From the NCBI GenBank assembly GCA_958450365.1, contig CAUEEP010000939.1, positions 2,046,001-2,110,000 of the forward strand: a stretch of DNA of 64,000 nucleotides. Reading direction: 5' to 3'. How positions within the stretch are numbered: the stretch's first letter is position 1; every line of letters starts with the position of its first letter. The notes beneath the pieces are model-generated. The model was not told the origin of the DNA. It worked only from the letters and a program-made list of their open reading frames with translations, and ran no database searches. Shown one piece after another: positions 48,101 through 50,962 of this stretch. This stretch comes from Mesorhabditis belari (Eukaryota; Nematoda; Chromadorea; Rhabditida; Rhabditidae). Made by a program: the position numbers and the translations under genes.

Positions 48101-50106
48101 ATAAAGCTTTTGCTTAGGTTTGATTTAATATTCTAAAGATTCTAGAGATTATTTCAAAGATTATATAGTATATCCTAAAGATTATATAATATTCTAAAGA
48201 TTAGATACGATATTCTAGATTATATTTAATTTTCTGAAGATTAGAGATCATCCAGAGTGATCCAAACCAGTTTTTGGCAACCAATTTTTGGAGAACCTTT
48301 TCCAAAAAACTTTCTATAGAAAATAGGATGTATTATATACCATTTGAAAGCTCTAATTCTCAGCATTATTAATACATTAAAGATTTCTTTGCTAAAGCTA
48401 ATTTTTGACCCTTACAGGCCTTTGGAATCACCTTGCCAGCACTGTCACCAGTTTTTGGCAACTAGTTTTTGGAGAACCTTTTCCAAAAAACTTTCTATAG
48501 AAAATAGCATGTACTATATACTATTTAAAAGCTCTAATTCTCAACATTATTAATACATTAAAGATTTCTTTGCTAAAGCTAATTTTTGACCCTTACAGGT
48601 CTTTGGAATCACCTTGCCAGCAATGTCACCAGTTTTTGGCAATCAAATTTTGGAGAACCTTTTCCAAAAAACTTTCTATAGAAAATAGGATGTATTATAT
48701 ACCATTTGAAAGCTCTAATTCTCAGCATTATTAATACATTAAAGATTTCTTAGCTAAAGCTAATTTTGAACCCTTAAAGCCCTTTGGAATCGCCTCGCCA
48801 GCACTTGTAATTCTTTTGTCCGCTGATCTGTCATTTTTCGTGGTTTTCTGAGTAAAAATTTCGAGAAAAATAGGAAAAACGATTGAATTTGTACATATTT
48901 TATCAAACTTAATTGAATTCGATACTTTAAAACCAAAATGGCAATCTAAAAGTGCCTCAATCAGCAGAACCACAAAAATGGCAGATCGCCGTGGGGTGCT
49001 CGAACTCATTCCGAAGGCCTGTATGGGTCAAAAATTAGCTTTAGCGAAGAAATCTTTAATGTATTAATAATGCTGAGAATTAGAGCTTTTAAATGGTATA
49101 TAATACATGCTATTTTCTCTAGAAAGTTTTTTTGGAAAAGGGTTTCCAAAAACTAGTTGCCATAATTTTGAACCACCACAAGACTCTATATTCAAAAGCT
49201 AGATATAATATTCTAAAACCTGTCCAGAAAGGATAGTATCATAGCACTTGTACTTTTCGATAGAAATTCTTAATGACTTCTTAACACGAAGCTTTTCATC
49301 TCAATCAGGAAACTCAATACCATTCTAAATTGAGGCGTCTTCGTGACGCGAACTGTGCTCGCCTCGCAGACTCTAAAAAGTTCAACTTTTAAATGTTTTT
49401 GAATTCTTTATACCTTTATGGCTATTGATTTAAATTTTAGATTGTTTAAAAACCTTGGAATCGATGGTGGTTTATCCAATCGACAATATTCGATCATCGC
49501 TCCTTCTTCCGGCTCGTCGACCTCACCTCCATAGTGAGAGTACTGAAAATGGTTGTAAGATATGATTACAGTACTTTTGACTACAGTAATATCTCTAGCA
49601 GCTACAGCAGGAGCTACAGGAGCAGCAGCTACAGGAGCAGCAGCAGCAGCAGCTACAGGAGCAGCGACAGCGGCAGCTACAGGAGCAGCAGCAGCAGCAG
49701 CTACAGGAGCAGCGGCAGCAGCTACAGGAGCAGCAGCAGCAGCAGCTACAGGAGCAGCGACAGCAGCAGCTACAGGAGCAGGAGCTACAGGAGCAGCAGG
49801 AGCTACAGGAGCAGCAGCAGGAGCAGTAGCTACAGCAGCAGCAGGAGTTACAGGAGCAGCAGCAGTAGCAGGAGCTACAGGAGCAGCAGGAGCTACAGGA
49901 ACAGCAGCAGGAGCTACAGCAGCTACAGGGGCAACAGCAGGAGCTACAGCAGCTACAGTACCCTATATCAATTTAAAACAAACCTCCGGATCATCAGTAA
50001 CATCCTCGATTTTGAACGTGTGATTGTTATTGCGTTGACCGCCTGAATTTCGGCCATACGGAACCGCGGCGAGCATATTTGTAGAAGGAGTTGTTGATGG
50101 GTGATC
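59..50106 (-). CDS. lim-9: PET-LIM family protein gene (Limpet/LIM-9 type), eight exons seen, 3' end outside window
   Basis: Split gene read on the minus strand. Exons in transcript order are 49984-50106, 49454-49542, 49321-49372, 31037-31105, 29122-29189, 9595-9692, 7667-7758 and 59-129. Each has AG before it and GT after it, the phases run 0-0, 0-2, 2-0, 0-0, 0-2, 2-1, 1-0, 0-2, and the joined 662 nt has no stop. The last five exons give a PET domain: a Cys/His cluster ([16 protein letters not shown] then [19 protein letters not shown] across a 19.4 kb intron), then [24 protein letters not shown] and VEEYMAQLP...AGEKYR. Family knowledge: PET precedes LIM domains in Prickle, Testin and Limpet/LIM-9, which act at muscle attachments, the cytoskeleton or in planar polarity. 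The DRLG.KPP linker and WVPPG make me prefer Limpet/LIM-9; the symbol is an inference. The LIM domains should lie left of position 1. Introns reach 18.2 and 19.4 kb. Confidence 0.85.
535..600. repeat. 10-bp tandem repeat
   Basis: Unit tcagttctat in about six copies. Confidence 0.85.
1003..1088 (+). other. tRNA-like Pol III sequence
   Basis: Contains an A-box/D-arm-like TTGGTTCAGTGGTAGAGCGC and, about 40 nt on, a T-arm-like GGTCGAGGGTCC. The anticodon stem and acceptor do not pair well, so it is more likely a tRNA-derived repeat or pseudogene than a working tRNA. Confidence 0.45.
1255..1425. repeat. GAGATCTCGATAAGCTCTC minisatellite
   Basis: About eight copies of a 19-20 bp unit with many self-complementary GAGATCTC and ATCGAT cores. 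A single related sequence lies at 1140-1165. Confidence 0.85.
2030..2280. repeat. 30-bp minisatellite
   Basis: About eight copies of ctactgta(g)ttttagagtacggtagccttt. Each unit carries the TACNGTA motif common in this window. Confidence 0.9.
2989..3105 (+). mobile_element. truncated mariner terminal sequence
   Basis: Starts TTGGGTTGGTGAATTG and continues through the same TIR and sub-terminal sequence as 3385-3470 and the inverse of 27060-27157. It breaks off after about 120 bp. Confidence 0.6.
3150..3384. repeat. flank of a segmental duplication
   Basis: This 230 bp stretch is repeated in inverted orientation at about 27158-27350, directly beside the second copy of the same mariner derivative. 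Its plus-strand frame reads [20 protein letters not shown], which is basic and fairly GC-rich; I do not recognise it and it is not supported as a gene. Confidence 0.75.
3385..4008 (+). mobile_element. truncated non-autonomous mariner with transposase C-terminus
   Basis: Left end TTGGGTTGGTGAATTG after TA at 3383-3384. Internal arms at 3415-3480 and 3785-3850 are inverted repeats of each other. Near the right end (3943-4008) the plus strand encodes [19 protein letters not shown] and NYLE then stop, the typical mariner transposase C-terminus. The right TIR is missing; similarity to the complete copy at 26306-27157 ends about 4008. Confidence 0.8.
4517..5475. mobile_element. possible MITE with ACTTTGTGCT ends, swollen by a G-rich array
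   Basis: The left end atactttgtgcttaaattc and the right end with repeated acaaagcac resemble inverted ends also seen at 9836-9963 and 28856-29050. The interior is mostly the repeat listed next. Confidence 0.4.
4585..5215. repeat. ggcagaaagt(c/g)gg minisatellite with higher-order units
   Basis: 10-11 bp units, G-rich on the plus strand. Longer modules (array, TTATTATT stretch, cacaagraaaatg..aatcgagtg, cttgcagtaacg) recur three to four times between 4560 and 5320, so whole modules were also duplicated. Open frames across it are repeat translations. Confidence 0.85.
6205..6465. repeat. 20-bp minisatellite gaggagcctaggaggacagt
   Basis: About thirteen copies alternating between 20 and 21 bp (cagt or caagt) and cctaggagg or cctagaagg variants. 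Confidence 0.92.
6857..7100. mobile_element. 244-bp palindromic MITE
   Basis: Inverted ends CACTACTGGACAATGAA flanked by TA (6855-6856 and 7101-7102). The inverted arms extend about 95 bp, including the shared stretch GAAAAACGATCGTCACTTTC and GCGCGTCTGTAACTC. Tc1/mariner-type MITE without coding capacity. Confidence 0.85.
7160..7240. repeat. 14-bp repeat gatatcgataacct
   Basis: Six near-perfect copies, immediately beside the left arm of the foldback at 7241. Confidence 0.9.
7241..7640. repeat. foldback element
   Basis: Arms 7241-7360 and 7516-7640 are inverted copies (gaatgttataaactatttga.../...tttataacattcat) around a 155 bp spacer. Its right arm ends 26 bp from the PET exon at 7667. Confidence 0.85.
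7667..7758 (-). CDS. PET-LIM gene, third PET-domain exon
   Basis: Acceptor tttctagcag, donor AAGAAG|GTTGGC. The first two bases complete an Asp codon, then [18 protein letters not shown] and [20 protein letters not shown] is a hallmark of Prickle/Limpet PET domains. Phase 0 at the end. The plus-strand reading of this exon looks like an Alu-type promoter by chance and was discarded. Confidence 0.93.
8256..8748 (-). mobile_element. 493-bp internally deleted mariner
   Basis: Near-perfect inverted ends TTGGGTTGATGCATAATTAT..CCGG with TA on both sides (8254-8255, 8749-8750). The size is about 40 % of a full mariner, so it is mobile only if a related transposase acts on it. Confidence 0.92.
8348..8652 (-). 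pseudogene. mariner transposase, large internal deletion
   Basis: From ATG at 8652 the minus strand reads the N-terminal HTH start ([19 protein letters not shown]), then jumps in another frame to the C-terminus ([16 protein letters not shown] ... [17 protein letters not shown]), ending at the stop 8348-8350. Only the third catalytic Asp (in the TDYH block) remains; the first two are deleted. Confidence 0.88.
8762..9104. mobile_element. copy of the CTAGAGTGTG..CTCGCGAG TIR family, left end unclear
   Basis: Right end cattacttgcgaggaaaacactcta and about 200 bp of interior (ccaaatcatttgaacggttgaatatctt, ttgcaataattttcgct) match 31690-32124. The left end near 8762 is degenerate. Confidence 0.5.
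9134..9292 (+). repeat. interstitial telomeric repeat (TTAGGC)n
   Basis: About 26 hexamers of the nematode telomere repeat, with variants CTAAGG, TCAGGC and GCAGGC. It sits inside the 1.8 kb intron, only about 300 bp from a PET exon, and is followed to 9410 by a degenerate agcttagaggcaaggctta repeat. Confidence 0.9.
9595..9692 (-). CDS. PET-LIM gene, second PET-domain exon
   Basis: Acceptor tttcttcag, donor CCTG|GTGAAT. After one base it reads [15 protein letters not shown], then [17 protein letters not shown], and ends in phase 1. The VC..C.C....H pattern is the second Cys/His group of PET domains (KICKNCKC...DH-like in Testin). Its partner exon is 19.4 kb upstream at 29122, with exact phase agreement. 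Confidence 0.92.
9836..9963. mobile_element. 128-bp MITE with GTACTTTGTGCT ends
   Basis: Ends gtactttgtgct and agcacaaagtac are inverted, and the inner sequences ctagcaaactcaa and tttgagtgtgcc are partly complementary. Confidence 0.55.
10305..10850. repeat. 36-bp minisatellite gaggaatcttatcctggagctgaggaatctagagct
   Basis: Fifteen-plus units in two sub-types (18 and 36 bp). It is free of stops in two plus frames for 178-179 codons only because the unit length is a multiple of three; no splice or start context suggests a protein. Confidence 0.92.
12130..12225. repeat. 22-bp repeat cttcaattgattagctgaat
   Basis: About four copies; a related gattagctagctagagctg repeat lies at 11853-11900. Confidence 0.75.
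12600..12725. repeat. 20-bp repeat gtagttgagctggtaattgt
   Basis: About six copies, evolving into the GGCTGGGTAATC array 100 bp to the right. Confidence 0.85.
12815..13140. repeat. 12-bp minisatellite ggctgggtaatc
   Basis: About 25 copies with ggg(g)aat, accggc and aatcagct variants, followed by a duplicated gggtttagaagagtt. Confidence 0.92.
13910..14290. repeat. 15-bp minisatellite ccaagactgacaggt
   Basis: About 22 units, with a larger module ending in ttacaggcctgcttccaggt repeated about five times. Confidence 0.9.
14489..14578 (+). other. tRNA-like Pol III sequence with long spacer
   Basis: A-box-like TGTGGCTGAGTGGTAGTGCTC and, after about 45 nt, B-box-like GCGAGTTCGACTCCC. The gap exceeds that of a plain tRNA. 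The T stem pairs poorly. Confidence 0.45.
15144..15226 (-). other. tRNA-like Pol III sequence
   Basis: Minus strand: GGGGCCGAGGGGATAGCGAGC (D-arm-like), a possible anticodon stem CCGGC/GCTGG with an 8-nt loop, then GGGTTCGAGTCCAGG. The enlarged loop and weak acceptor argue for a pseudogene. Confidence 0.45.
15285..15495. repeat. gatcggattg/gatccgatc repeat with inverted halves
   Basis: The left part (15285-15440) is rich in gatcggattggatcgg and the right (15440-15495) in its complement, so the array can fold on itself. Confidence 0.8.
16735..16935. repeat. 18-19-bp repeat tttttctagtaatttaagg
   Basis: About eleven diverged copies. Confidence 0.85.
17031..17110 (-). other. tRNA-like Pol III sequence
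   Basis: Minus strand: GGACGGCCTAGCGGATAGTGTGC, then TTGCGAGTTCGAATCC. It shares CTTTGCCTTGCGAGTTCG with the elements at 14489 and 58588, so these look like one tRNA-derived family. Confidence 0.5.
18325..18510. repeat. G-rich minisatellite ggcggtggggcaaacctcaatgggg
   Basis: About seven copies with G runs up to eleven; likely able to form G-quadruplexes on the plus strand. Confidence 0.85.
18708..18815. repeat. 20-bp repeat ggagctattttggcccaaac
   Basis: Five to six copies inside the mariner remnant, seeded by the transposase sequence itself. Confidence 0.85.
19265..19500. repeat. direct duplication
   Basis: About 80 bp (gctcaaatggtcaaactcacgagtcc...aagctttaact) at 19270-19362 is repeated at 19421-19497. 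A aagcagtttgaaatgatca repeat follows at 19555-19650. Confidence 0.8.
19850..20000. repeat. aaaatagcttcaatag repeat
   Basis: Irregular 12-16 bp units, about nine copies. Confidence 0.75.
20430..21055. repeat. ctagacttgag minisatellite, 620 bp
   Basis: Units of 5-12 bp built from ctagact, tgagct and tgact. The CTAG cores recur in the arrays at 23640 and 24440. Confidence 0.92.
21470..21750. repeat. agatcagcttatagatcatctt minisatellite
   Basis: Mixed 9-22 bp units. The 95-codon open frame across it is a repeat translation. Confidence 0.92.
22706..23290 (+). pseudogene. Tc1-like transposase fragments in scrambled order with an in-frame codon expansion
   Basis: At about 22890-22960 the plus strand reads [20 protein letters not shown], the second catalytic Asp block of Tc1/mariner transposases. 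The next codons (KNNS) are expanded into an array to 23145. Beyond it comes [17 protein letters not shown] and a short Lys/Asn-rich stretch, which resemble the N-terminal HTH part. So catalytic sequence precedes HTH sequence, the reverse of the protein. Confidence 0.75.
22940..23145. repeat. 12-bp repeat aagaacaactcc grown from transposase codons
   Basis: About seventeen units. In the transposase frame each reads KNNS or RNNS, directly continuing the motif WISKNNS. Confidence 0.85.
23640..23960. repeat. ctagctagttct / ctagcttctagt minisatellite
   Basis: About 26 copies of 12-bp units, ending in ttctctatttcctac units. Confidence 0.92.
24440..24640. repeat. (AGCTCY)n hexamer array
   Basis: About 33 hexamers, agctct and agctcc. 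Frames translate to poly(Leu-Glu) or poly(Ser). Confidence 0.92.
25235..25312. repeat. 15-bp repeat gttcttctggcttaa
   Basis: Five copies. Confidence 0.85.
25424..25802 (-). other. tRNA-like element split by a minisatellite made from its own T arm
   Basis: On the minus strand the 5' half (GAATAGCTCAGTGGTTAGAGC then ATTTGCCTGGAAATTTGCTC) lies at 25740-25795 and the final 3' half (GAGTTCAATTCCCACTCCGG) at 25424-25450. Between them an approximately 40 bp unit containing GAGTTCAATCC is repeated about seven times. Confidence 0.6.
25440..25740. repeat. 40-bp minisatellite gaactctggatcttctggacgaagagaaaggatctggatt
   Basis: About seven copies, each holding a B-box-like TTCAATCC on the minus strand. 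Confidence 0.9.
26306..27157 (-). mobile_element. 852-bp mariner derivative, complete ends
   Basis: Inverted ends TTGGGTTGGTGAA with TA at 26304-26305 and 27158-27159. The minus strand at about 26370-26440 carries the mariner C-terminus ending NNNGNYLE. The interior is palindromic (arms 26515-26600 and 27045-27115) and holds the 11-bp array at 26640-26770. It is the untruncated relative of 3385-4008. Confidence 0.88.
26640..26770. repeat. 11-bp repeat gttccaatacg inside the mariner derivative
   Basis: About ten units. The same 11-mer family forms the arrays at 29440-30650 and 55435-55895. Confidence 0.88.
28120..28345. repeat. 20-bp minisatellite from a foldback terminus
   Basis: Eleven copies of ctggtcctttgaaagtttcc with cc/tt variants. 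Confidence 0.9.
28336..28548 (+). pseudogene. coding-like fragment captured in the foldback
   Basis: An open frame of 70 codons that, unlike the others here, is not repeat-based: [20 protein letters not shown] near the start and [18 protein letters not shown] near the end. Codon composition is GC-richer than the surroundings. No family recognised. A possible acceptor-like ctctacag lies at its right side. It may be an exon fragment of an unrelated gene picked up by the transposon. Confidence 0.3.
29122..29189 (-). CDS. PET-LIM gene, first PET-domain exon
   Basis: Acceptor ataaactttag, donor TGGAG|GTTTGT. Encodes [20 protein letters not shown] then QW, ending with AG of an Arg codon. C..C..C spacing followed by GF..H.W is the start of PET domains, where Cys and His are thought to bind zinc. 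The next exon begins with the single base that completes the Arg codon. Confidence 0.9.
29190..31036 (-). other. 1.85 kb intron of the PET-LIM gene
   Basis: Between exons 31037-31105 and 29122-29189. Two thirds of it is the 11-bp-unit minisatellite; 29200-29430 and 30670-31030 are AT-rich without a recognised feature. Confidence 0.8.
29440..30655. repeat. 1.2 kb minisatellite of ggaaccgtatt and ggaagtatt units
   Basis: Eleven-bp and nine-bp units combine into 20- and 31-bp higher-order units. The right end (30440-30655) carries accatatt variants and the insert agatcaaaatagg repeated four times. Open frames of 340-405 codons exist in several frames and on both strands, purely from the period. 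Confidence 0.97.
31037..31105 (-). CDS. PET-LIM gene exon just before the PET domain
   Basis: Sixty-nine bases, 23 codons, phase 0 on both sides. The acceptor is very strong (cgctctttttcag), the donor GAG|GTTAGG. The peptide runs [20 protein letters not shown] then DVE. It links the N-terminal exons to the first Cys cluster. GC-rich island in an AT-rich intronic background. Confidence 0.85.
31513..32124. mobile_element. 612-bp TIR element, ends CTAGAGTGTGTYCCTCGCGAG
   Basis: Left ctagagtgtgttcctcgcgag and right ctcgcgagggacacactctag are near-perfect inverted repeats. Inside, a second palindrome (31788-31820 and 31855-31890, sharing gacacgtcaaatttgggcta) surrounds a short loop. No transposase frame. 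Related copies or ends are at 8762-9104, 32146-32175 and 50176-50465. Confidence 0.85.
33061..33948 (+). pseudogene. Tc1/mariner-superfamily (maT-like) transposase, broken
   Basis: ATG at 33061. Residues 8-70 form two HTH motifs with GRPPK between ([33 protein letters not shown]). The first catalytic Asp is in [10 protein letters not shown], the second in [12 protein letters not shown]. One TAA (33526-33528) replaces a Gln-like codon after QVFNS. After the second Asp the frame shifts, and the region with the third catalytic residue is deleted; the C-terminus [18 protein letters not shown] is recovered in another frame to the stop at 33946. It cannot make active enzyme. Confidence 0.88.
34020..34080. 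mobile_element. right terminus of the Tc1/mariner element, with a second copy
   Basis: tacacggttctgagtctgta...gccacaccctgta matches the common ACAGGGTG... terminus of this superfamily. A second, slightly different copy is at 34280-34348. No matching left end was found before 33061. Confidence 0.65.
34690..34768 (+). other. weak tRNA-like sequence
   Basis: B-box AGGGTTCGAATCCCC is clear; the D-arm part (GCTCGATTGGAGGATTGGG) is poor. Confidence 0.3.
34930..35180. repeat. 30-bp minisatellite gggttatgggtatgggtatgacct
   Basis: About nine units of 24-30 bp with catagg and gagtat variants. His/Thr- or Gly/Tyr-rich frames are repeat translations. Confidence 0.92.
35281..35392 (-). other. tRNA-like Pol III sequence with long middle
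   Basis: Minus strand: GCGTGGCCGATTGGTAGTGCG, then about 50 nt, then CTCGGATTCGATCCCGGCCCG. The long middle would need an intron or a large variable arm. Confidence 0.5.
35504..35725 (+). mobile_element. 222-bp MITE, ends TACCGTATTYYCTCTAATA
   Basis: Terminal inverted repeats run taccgtattttctctaatag...ctagtattagagggaatacggta. Part of a palindromic family; its inverted twin lies 270 bp to the right. Confidence 0.88.
35955..35990 (+). mobile_element. isolated Tc1/mariner-like terminus
   Basis: acagggtgtcccacaattatggtgatgtaca resembles superfamily termini but has no partner nearby. Confidence 0.4.
35996..36217 (-). mobile_element. 222-bp MITE, inverted copy
   Basis: The same element as 35504-35725 in opposite orientation and of the same length, with scattered substitutions (for example tctcattgtcag against ctgacgatgaga). 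The pair can fold into one long hairpin. Confidence 0.88.
36430..36483 (-). CDS. possible alternative first exon inside the 18 kb intron
   Basis: Minus-strand ATG at 36483 opens [18 protein letters not shown] and ends in phase 0 at a good donor (GCG|GTGAGA), so it could splice straight to the exon at 31105. It is more GC-rich than its surroundings and contains no repeat. No trans-splice acceptor is evident close upstream. It would give a shorter isoform holding the PET domain only. This is inference from one ATG and one donor. Confidence 0.35.
36890..37750. repeat. 20-bp minisatellite gtctatagtattttagagtt, 860 bp
   Basis: About 43 diverged copies with tatctatagg, agtagtcta and gttgttttag variants; one of the older looking arrays here. 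Confidence 0.92.
38385..38840 (+). repeat. degenerate telomere repeats plus associated sequence, two copies
   Basis: TTAGGC/TCAGGC runs at 38390-38480 and 38580-38650 are each followed by ggacttagtgcgaaggctagc...cgcactaagtc and ctgaacccccattttctggatc. The cgcactaagt part is itself palindromic. Confidence 0.8.
39294..39478 (+). repeat. interstitial telomeric repeat (TTAGGC)n
   Basis: About thirty near-perfect hexamers, the cleanest of the window, with two TCAGGC variants. Followed at 39478-39590 by the same associated sequence as at 38480-38600. Confidence 0.95.
39600..40150. repeat. degenerate ttgccgccatttacctttgatct repeat
   Basis: About eight poorly conserved units of 20-30 bp; no coding capacity. 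Confidence 0.55.
40515..40620 (+). repeat. further copy of the telomere-associated sequence
   Basis: ggcttggacttagtgcgaaagctagcggctagcgcctcgcactaagtc and gggtttggg as at 38480 and 39470, here without the hexamers. Confidence 0.75.
40690..41165. repeat. 80-bp degenerate tandem repeat
   Basis: Six units of about 70-85 bp, each with (t)ttaycaagaaaagtgccgacaaacccc and gaattcggggtttgccggcc. GC-richer than the flanks. Confidence 0.8.
41453..42694 (-). mobile_element. full-length mariner, 1242 bp
   Basis: Ends TTAGGTTGTTCGGAC and TTGGGCTGTTCGGAT (inverted), with TA at 41451-41452 and 42695-42696. Size typical of mariners. Confidence 0.9.
41525..42534 (-). pseudogene. mariner transposase, inactivated
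   Basis: ATG at 42534. N-terminal HTH region [20 protein letters not shown], then [21 protein letters not shown] frameshift follows near 42265. First catalytic Asp intact in TGDEKWIHF; a TGA stands where Trp is expected after RKRK (about 42045). The second catalytic position is Tyr ([11 protein letters not shown] instead of HDNARPH). The third is intact ([11 protein letters not shown]). C-terminus NNNGEYTLD ends at the stop 41525. Confidence 0.92.
42833..44086 (+). mobile_element. full-length mariner, 1254 bp
   Basis: Ends GGGACTTGCAAAAGAAACTGCG and inverted CGCTGTTTCTTTTGCAAGGAAC with TA on both sides (42831-42832, 44087-44088). It is not the same family as its neighbours at 41453 and 44512. 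Confidence 0.88.
43000..44016 (+). pseudogene. mariner transposase, inactivated
   Basis: ATG at 43000 opens [20 protein letters not shown]. The frame shifts by two near 43150 (after CQEWFDIF) and is open from there to 43976. First catalytic Asp in [10 protein letters not shown] and third in [11 protein letters not shown] are present. The second is lost: the block reads [10 protein letters not shown] where HDNARPHTS is expected. An extra A in the run at 43965-43971 cuts off the normal end, still readable as [12 protein letters not shown] to 44016. Confidence 0.92.
44512..45768 (-). mobile_element. full-length mariner, 1257 bp
   Basis: Inverted ends GGTTGTCCCATAA...AATTGCCG with TA at 44510-44511 and 45769-45770. 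The third different mariner within 4.3 kb. Confidence 0.9.
44609..45604 (-). pseudogene. mariner transposase, N-terminus broken, catalytic half open
   Basis: From 45160 to 44609 the minus strand is open for 183 codons and holds all three Asp blocks: [21 protein letters not shown] and [11 protein letters not shown]. The spacing between second and third Asp is one residue longer than the usual DD34D. Upstream, the HTH half to ATG at about 45604 has several stops and frame changes, so no full enzyme is made. Confidence 0.88.
45905..45955. repeat. telomere-associated sequence fragment
   Basis: ggcactagccgctagcctcgcactaagtc matches the palindromic core at 38500, 39490 and 40550. Confidence 0.65.
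46040..47093. repeat. 1.05 kb foldback with nearly perfect 290-bp arms
   Basis: Arms 46040-46332 and 46800-47093 are inverted copies with almost no differences (ttggttgggtaaaacccaacc, cccattattacttgtattagatc and so on), so the event is recent or is kept uniform by conversion. The 465 bp loop is AT-rich and unremarkable. The right arm runs directly into the TTAGGC array. Confidence 0.9.
47090..47242 (+). repeat. interstitial telomeric repeat (TTAGGC)n
   Basis: About 25 hexamers with a few TCAGGC variants, same strand orientation as the other arrays, directly beside the foldback arm. Confidence 0.93.
47243..48260. other. AT-rich intronic stretch
   Basis: Short attatataatattctaaag-type repeats at 48120-48240; an 88-codon frame at 47737-48003 looks non-coding (poly-Phe/Leu, no splice context). 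Confidence 0.6.
48262..49165. repeat. 180-bp tandem repeat, three direct copies and one inverted
   Basis: Units start near 48262, 48447 and 48630 (accagtttttggcaa...ttttccaaaaaactttctatag...cttgccagcactgtc). An inverted copy at 49020-49165 closes a hairpin around 48800-49010. Confidence 0.85.
49321..49372 (-). CDS. PET-LIM gene, N-terminal exon
   Basis: Fifty-two bases after acceptor ctttttag, with donor ATG|GTATTG. The first base completes an Arg codon from the previous exon, then [17 protein letters not shown]. It is separated from the preceding exon by only 81 bp and from the next by 18.2 kb. Confidence 0.8.
49454..49542 (-). CDS. PET-LIM gene, N-terminal exon
   Basis: Preceded by the perfect acceptor attttcag (49543-49550 region) and followed by CCAAG|GTTTTT. 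It encodes [20 protein letters not shown] followed by RLDKPPSIP plus two bases (phase 2). Acidic, no known domain. The 441 bp intron before it holds the AGCTACAGGAGCAGC minisatellite. Confidence 0.85.
49585..49965. repeat. agctacaggagcagcagc minisatellite
   Basis: Units of 3, 12 and 30 bp. Fills the 441 bp intron between two N-terminal exons; the Ala/Thr- and Ser/Tyr/Arg-rich frames are repeat translations. Confidence 0.9.
49984..50106 (-). CDS. PET-LIM gene, N-terminal exon
   Basis: Forty-one codons in phase 0 after acceptor ttctag (50108-50107) and before donor GAG|GTTTG. The peptide starts [19 protein letters not shown] and ends [13 protein letters not shown]. It is polar, Ser/Thr/Asn-rich and without a recognisable domain. 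Base composition is clearly more GC-rich than the flanks. An internal Met (residue 11) could serve as an alternative start. Confidence 0.8.
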
Positions 50107-50175
50107 CTAGAAGTTACAAATAATATATATCATAATAAAATCAAATAAAGTTTTAGGTACAAATTTAGTATAGCA

Positions 50176-50465
50176 TAAAGTGTGTTCCTTTCGGTTAAAG
50201 TTGAACAATTAAAGTTGTTGAACGAGTTGAACGATCGATTAATGCGTGCTTTTCCTAAAACAAGCCATCGCATTGGCCAGCTATTCAGCTAAAAACTACG
50301 ATACTTTTTCTAGACGGGATTACGGTACTTTCGAGTTGGGAGATGGGAGATGAGATTACGGTACTTTCTAGACGAAATTACAGTACTTTCTAGATGGGAT
50401 TACGGTACTTTTTCTTGGAGAAGTCTTTTAGAAAACGTATTTATCACGAGGAACACACTCTACTA
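50176..50465. mobile_element. degenerate copy of the CTAGAGTGTG TIR family
   Basis: Ends aaagtgtgttcctttcggt and tatcacgaggaacacactctac match the termini at 31513 and 32124. Inside, ttacggtactttctagacg is repeated about five times (50290-50415). Confidence 0.6.
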
Positions 50466-50626
50466 CAGAAAATCAAATAGCAAAACAGGAAATAATGTTT
50501 TTTGCTTTATAAGAAATGAGTTTAAAAGCTGTTTATGAAAAGAAAGATAAAAGTTAGATTGAAATTCGTAGAGAATGCTGTATCAGCAGTGTTGAGTGAA
50601 AGCAGTGAAATATCTATCATTTTCAG

Positions 50627-50837
50627 TTCAATTTCCATGATCACAATGGAGCCATTAACAGATGATGAATGGGATGATGCGGATATGGATGATTCCGATT
50701 TAAAAGAACTGCTCAAAAGGAAACAACAACTCGAACAACAATTGCAACAATGTAAGATAAATGCTATTTTCCGCGAAACAGAATTCAGGCGGTCAAAACG
50801 GTTTGGAGAACGGAGATGAGGATGAGAGTTTAAATGG
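50627..50837 (+). CDS. possible start of a small plus-strand gene, two exons seen
   Basis: Acceptor atcattttcag (50616-50626) is followed ten bases later by ATG (50637), the layout of a trans-spliced nematode gene start. Exon 1 (50627-50751) encodes MITMEPLTDDEWDDADMDDS then DLKELLKRKQQLEQQLQQ: an acidic stretch then a short coiled coil. Donor T|GTAAGA. After a 37 bp intron, exon 2 (50789-50837) continues in frame as CGQNGLENGDEDESLNG to donor GG|GTGAGT. Further exons are uncertain. It lies antisense within the 5' end of the PET-LIM gene. No family recognised. Confidence 0.4.
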
Positions 50838-50926
50838 GTGAGTTGTTGAAGTTTGAAGCCTTGTCCTGGATGAGTATTGAGCCAACAAGACTGAAGATTT
50901 TCAAAGTTTTCAAAGATGATACTCAC

Positions 50927-50962
50927 AAGGAAAGGATGATTGGGTCTTGTGGCCTTTTCCAT
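50927..50962 (-). CDS. candidate first coding exon of the PET-LIM gene
   Basis: Minus-strand ATG at 50962-50960 opens twelve codons, MEKATRPNHPFL, ending exactly at a consensus donor (CTT|GTGAGT). It ends in phase 0, which fits the phase-0 start of the exon at 49984-50106. No trans-splice acceptor is visible just upstream. A degenerate copy of the same sequence, donor included, lies in the opposite arm of a foldback at about 52026-52065, so it may be repeat-derived. Confidence 0.35.

Larger units (their letters stand above)
31106..49320 (-). other. 18.2 kb intron of the PET-LIM gene
   Basis: Contains the Tc1/mariner pseudogenes, MITEs and telomere-associated cluster listed below, and one possible alternative first exon. 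Stretches 32180-33000, 34350-34690, 36220-36420, 36500-36880 and 37760-38380 show no feature I can support. Confidence 0.75.
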
